Shown here one piece after another: positions 5,515 through 6,508 of a DNA stretch of 6,508 nucleotides; position 1 is the stretch's first letter, and every line of letters begins with the position of its first letter. The notes beneath the pieces were generated by a model. That model had not been told where the DNA came from. It made no database searches and worked only from the letters and a program-made list of their open reading frames with translations. The stretch is from the NCBI GenBank assembly GCA_937881255.1, contig CALGFH010000269.1, forward strand, positions 1 to 6,508, read 5' to 3'. This DNA is from an uncultured Actinomycetes bacterium (GTDB taxonomy: Bacteria; Actinomycetota; CALGFH01). The position numbers were made by a program, and so were the translations under genes.

Positions 5515-5742
5515 GTGGAGGTCCAGATCCCTGGAATGCAGGACATCGAGACGGGGAGCGAGGTGAAGGTCCGCAAGCCGGGGCAGGGGGAGCGGGGCGT
5601 CTGGCGGGTGACCGGTGAGGTGGCCAACTCCGGGCCCGACGACCCCGCCTACGACCTGACCAACCTGGTCAGCGGCCGCCGCCGCATCTTCCGGGCCTCG
5701 CGGCTCACCGTGGTCCGGGCGGCCCGGCCGGGTCGCCGCTGA
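5515..5742 (+). CDS. Small hypothetical protein, probably SOS-regulated
   Basis: I do not recognise this 75-residue protein. It begins MEVQIPGMQD, has no signal peptide, membrane segment or cysteine, and ends in a basic Arg-rich tail (RAARPGRR). The alternating pattern GSEVKVRKP, GVWRVTGEV, AYDLTNLV and RRIFRASRLTVV suggests a small all-beta barrel, perhaps SH3-like, and the net charge looks positive, so nucleic-acid or protein binding is conceivable. That is inference only. GTG 5515 is chosen for the AAGGAGG at 5503-5509. The longer starts at 5461 and 5482 would begin upstream of, or inside, the promoter/operator. The LexA-type box at 5476-5491 suggests induction by DNA damage. The last 38 bases overlap the end of the opposing EI24-family gene. 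Confidence 0.7.
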   Translation: MEVQIPGMQDIETGSEVKVRKPGQGERGVWRVTGEVANSGPDDPAYDLTNLVSGRRRIFRASRLTVVRAARPGRR

Positions 5743-6436
5743 GCCGCCGCACCAGCAGGGTCGCCCCGACGACGGCGCCCGGCAGGGCCAGCACGTTCAT
5801 CAGCGGGACCAGGAACAGGAAGAAGGCGGTGAGCCCGAACCCGAGGGTCTGGGCCCGGTGCCGCCACACGAACCGGAGCCGGCCGGCCAGGCGCAGGCCG
5901 CGCCGCTCCAGCGGGATGGCCAGCAGCTCGACGGCCAGGAAGAACCCGGCCACCAGGGCCTGGAGGACCGGGACGACGGTCTGGCCGAACACCGGGAACA
6001 GCCCGAGCACGAACAGCGGCGCCGAGCAGGCCAGGGTCATGGCCAGCAGCAGGGCCGACTCCAGCGAGGCCCTCGGGAAGGTCCGCCACCAGGGGGCGTC
6101 GGCGCCGGCCGGCACGGCGCCCAGCTGGTGCTCGATCCGGTCCGAGATCCGCTCGTAGAAGGGCTGGCCGATGATCTGGGCGATGACCGTGAACGACACC
6201 ACCAGCACGGCCGTCGACCCCAGCAGCACGGCCAGCCCGGTGCCGACCCGGATCAGGGTGCGGCTGCTCTCGTCCCAGCGGTCGGCGAACGGGGTCAGGG
6301 CGTCGGCCAGCTCGTCGAGGTAGACCACCAGCACCCCGAGCAGCGCCAGCACCACCAGCGCGGCCAGCAGCACGGGCACGATCCCGAGCAGCCGCACCCC
6401 GGGCGTTCCCAGGAACAGCCCGATCCCCCGGAGCAC
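5705..6436 (-). CDS. EI24 domain membrane protein (CysZ-like), start uncertain
   Basis: Predicted integral membrane protein of at least 243 residues. Hydrophobic segments lie at about residues 17-39, 66-90, 125-148, 155-177 and 197-225. The segment IAQIIGQPFYERISDRIEHQLG at 85-106 (only its key residues PFYERISD matter) fits the conserved PFY motif of the EI24/CysZ family. The GFGL and PLMNVLALPGAVVGATLL stretches near 199-228 fit its C-terminal part. CysZ is a sulfate transporter in proteobacteria. For actinobacterial EI24 proteins the substrate is not established, so the symbol is withheld. GTG 6436 follows a G-run but no clear Shine-Dalgarno site. The frame stays open to the window end with Gly/Pro/Arg-rich sequence, so the true start may lie outside. 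Its 3' end overlaps the small gene by 38 bases. Confidence 0.85.
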   Translation of the reverse strand: MLRGIGLFLGTPGVRLLGIVPVLLAALVVLALLGVLVVYLDELADALTPFADRWDESSRTLIRVGTGLAVLLGSTAVLVVSFTVIAQIIGQPFYERISDRIEHQLGAVPAGADAPWWRTFPRASLESALLLAMTLACSAPLFVLGLFPVFGQTVVPVLQALVAGFFLAVELLAIPLERRGLRLAGRLRFVWRHRAQTLGFGLTAFFLFLVPLMNVLALPGAVVGATLLVRRLSGDPAGPPGPR

Positions 6437-6508
6437 GTCCGCCCCCCCGGCCAGCGGCCCACCCCGCGCCCGCCCCCCTGGCGGGAGTTGCGGGGCGGCC
6501 CCCCAGCC

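Overview
The window is very GC-rich, with mostly G/C third codon positions and several GTG starts. Its gene families are typical of Actinomycetota: a PPK2-type polyphosphate kinase, a deazaflavin (F420)-type PNPOx-fold protein and an AIM24-family protein beginning MRSELF. A candidate leaderless promoter and a LexA operator of the Gram-positive/actinobacterial form (TCGAAC-N4-GTTCGA) point the same way. I cannot place it below phylum. No mobile element, CRISPR array, tRNA or rRNA is visible.

Layout. (1) 75-1082, plus: PPK2-family polyphosphate:nucleotide phosphotransferase with a basic, low-complexity N-terminal tail. (2) 1079-2435, minus: a two-gene unit, first an F420/FMN-type split-barrel protein (2435-2019), then an HSL-type alpha/beta hydrolase (2014-1079), four bases apart and probably translationally coupled. 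The hydrolase meets ppk2 tail to tail, and one CTAG tetranucleotide holds both stop codons. (3) 2436-2573: a gap with two small hairpins, a possible promoter and a 10-bp repeat. (4) 2574-4619, minus: a complete S9-family serine peptidase with a beta-propeller and a Ser/Asp/His triad, apparently expressed from a leaderless promoter. (5) 4620-4745: a divergent promoter region. (6) 4746-5453, plus: AIM24-family protein. (7) 5515-5742, plus: an unrecognised 75-residue protein behind a perfect SOS-box-like palindrome that overlaps a TACACT -10 element. (8) 5705-6436, minus: an EI24/CysZ-like multi-pass membrane protein, overlapping the small gene by 38 bp tail to tail.

How the genes work together. 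Most look like independent housekeeping or accessory genes rather than one pathway: polyphosphate/nucleotide metabolism, ester and peptide hydrolysis, a redox or cofactor-binding protein and a membrane protein. The one real pairing by arrangement is the split-barrel protein with the hydrolase. The most notable signal is the probable LexA-controlled promoter of the small 75-residue gene. It suggests a DNA-damage-inducible small protein whose transcript would run antisense into the EI24-family gene. Both convergent gene pairs overlap and leave no room for a terminator between them.
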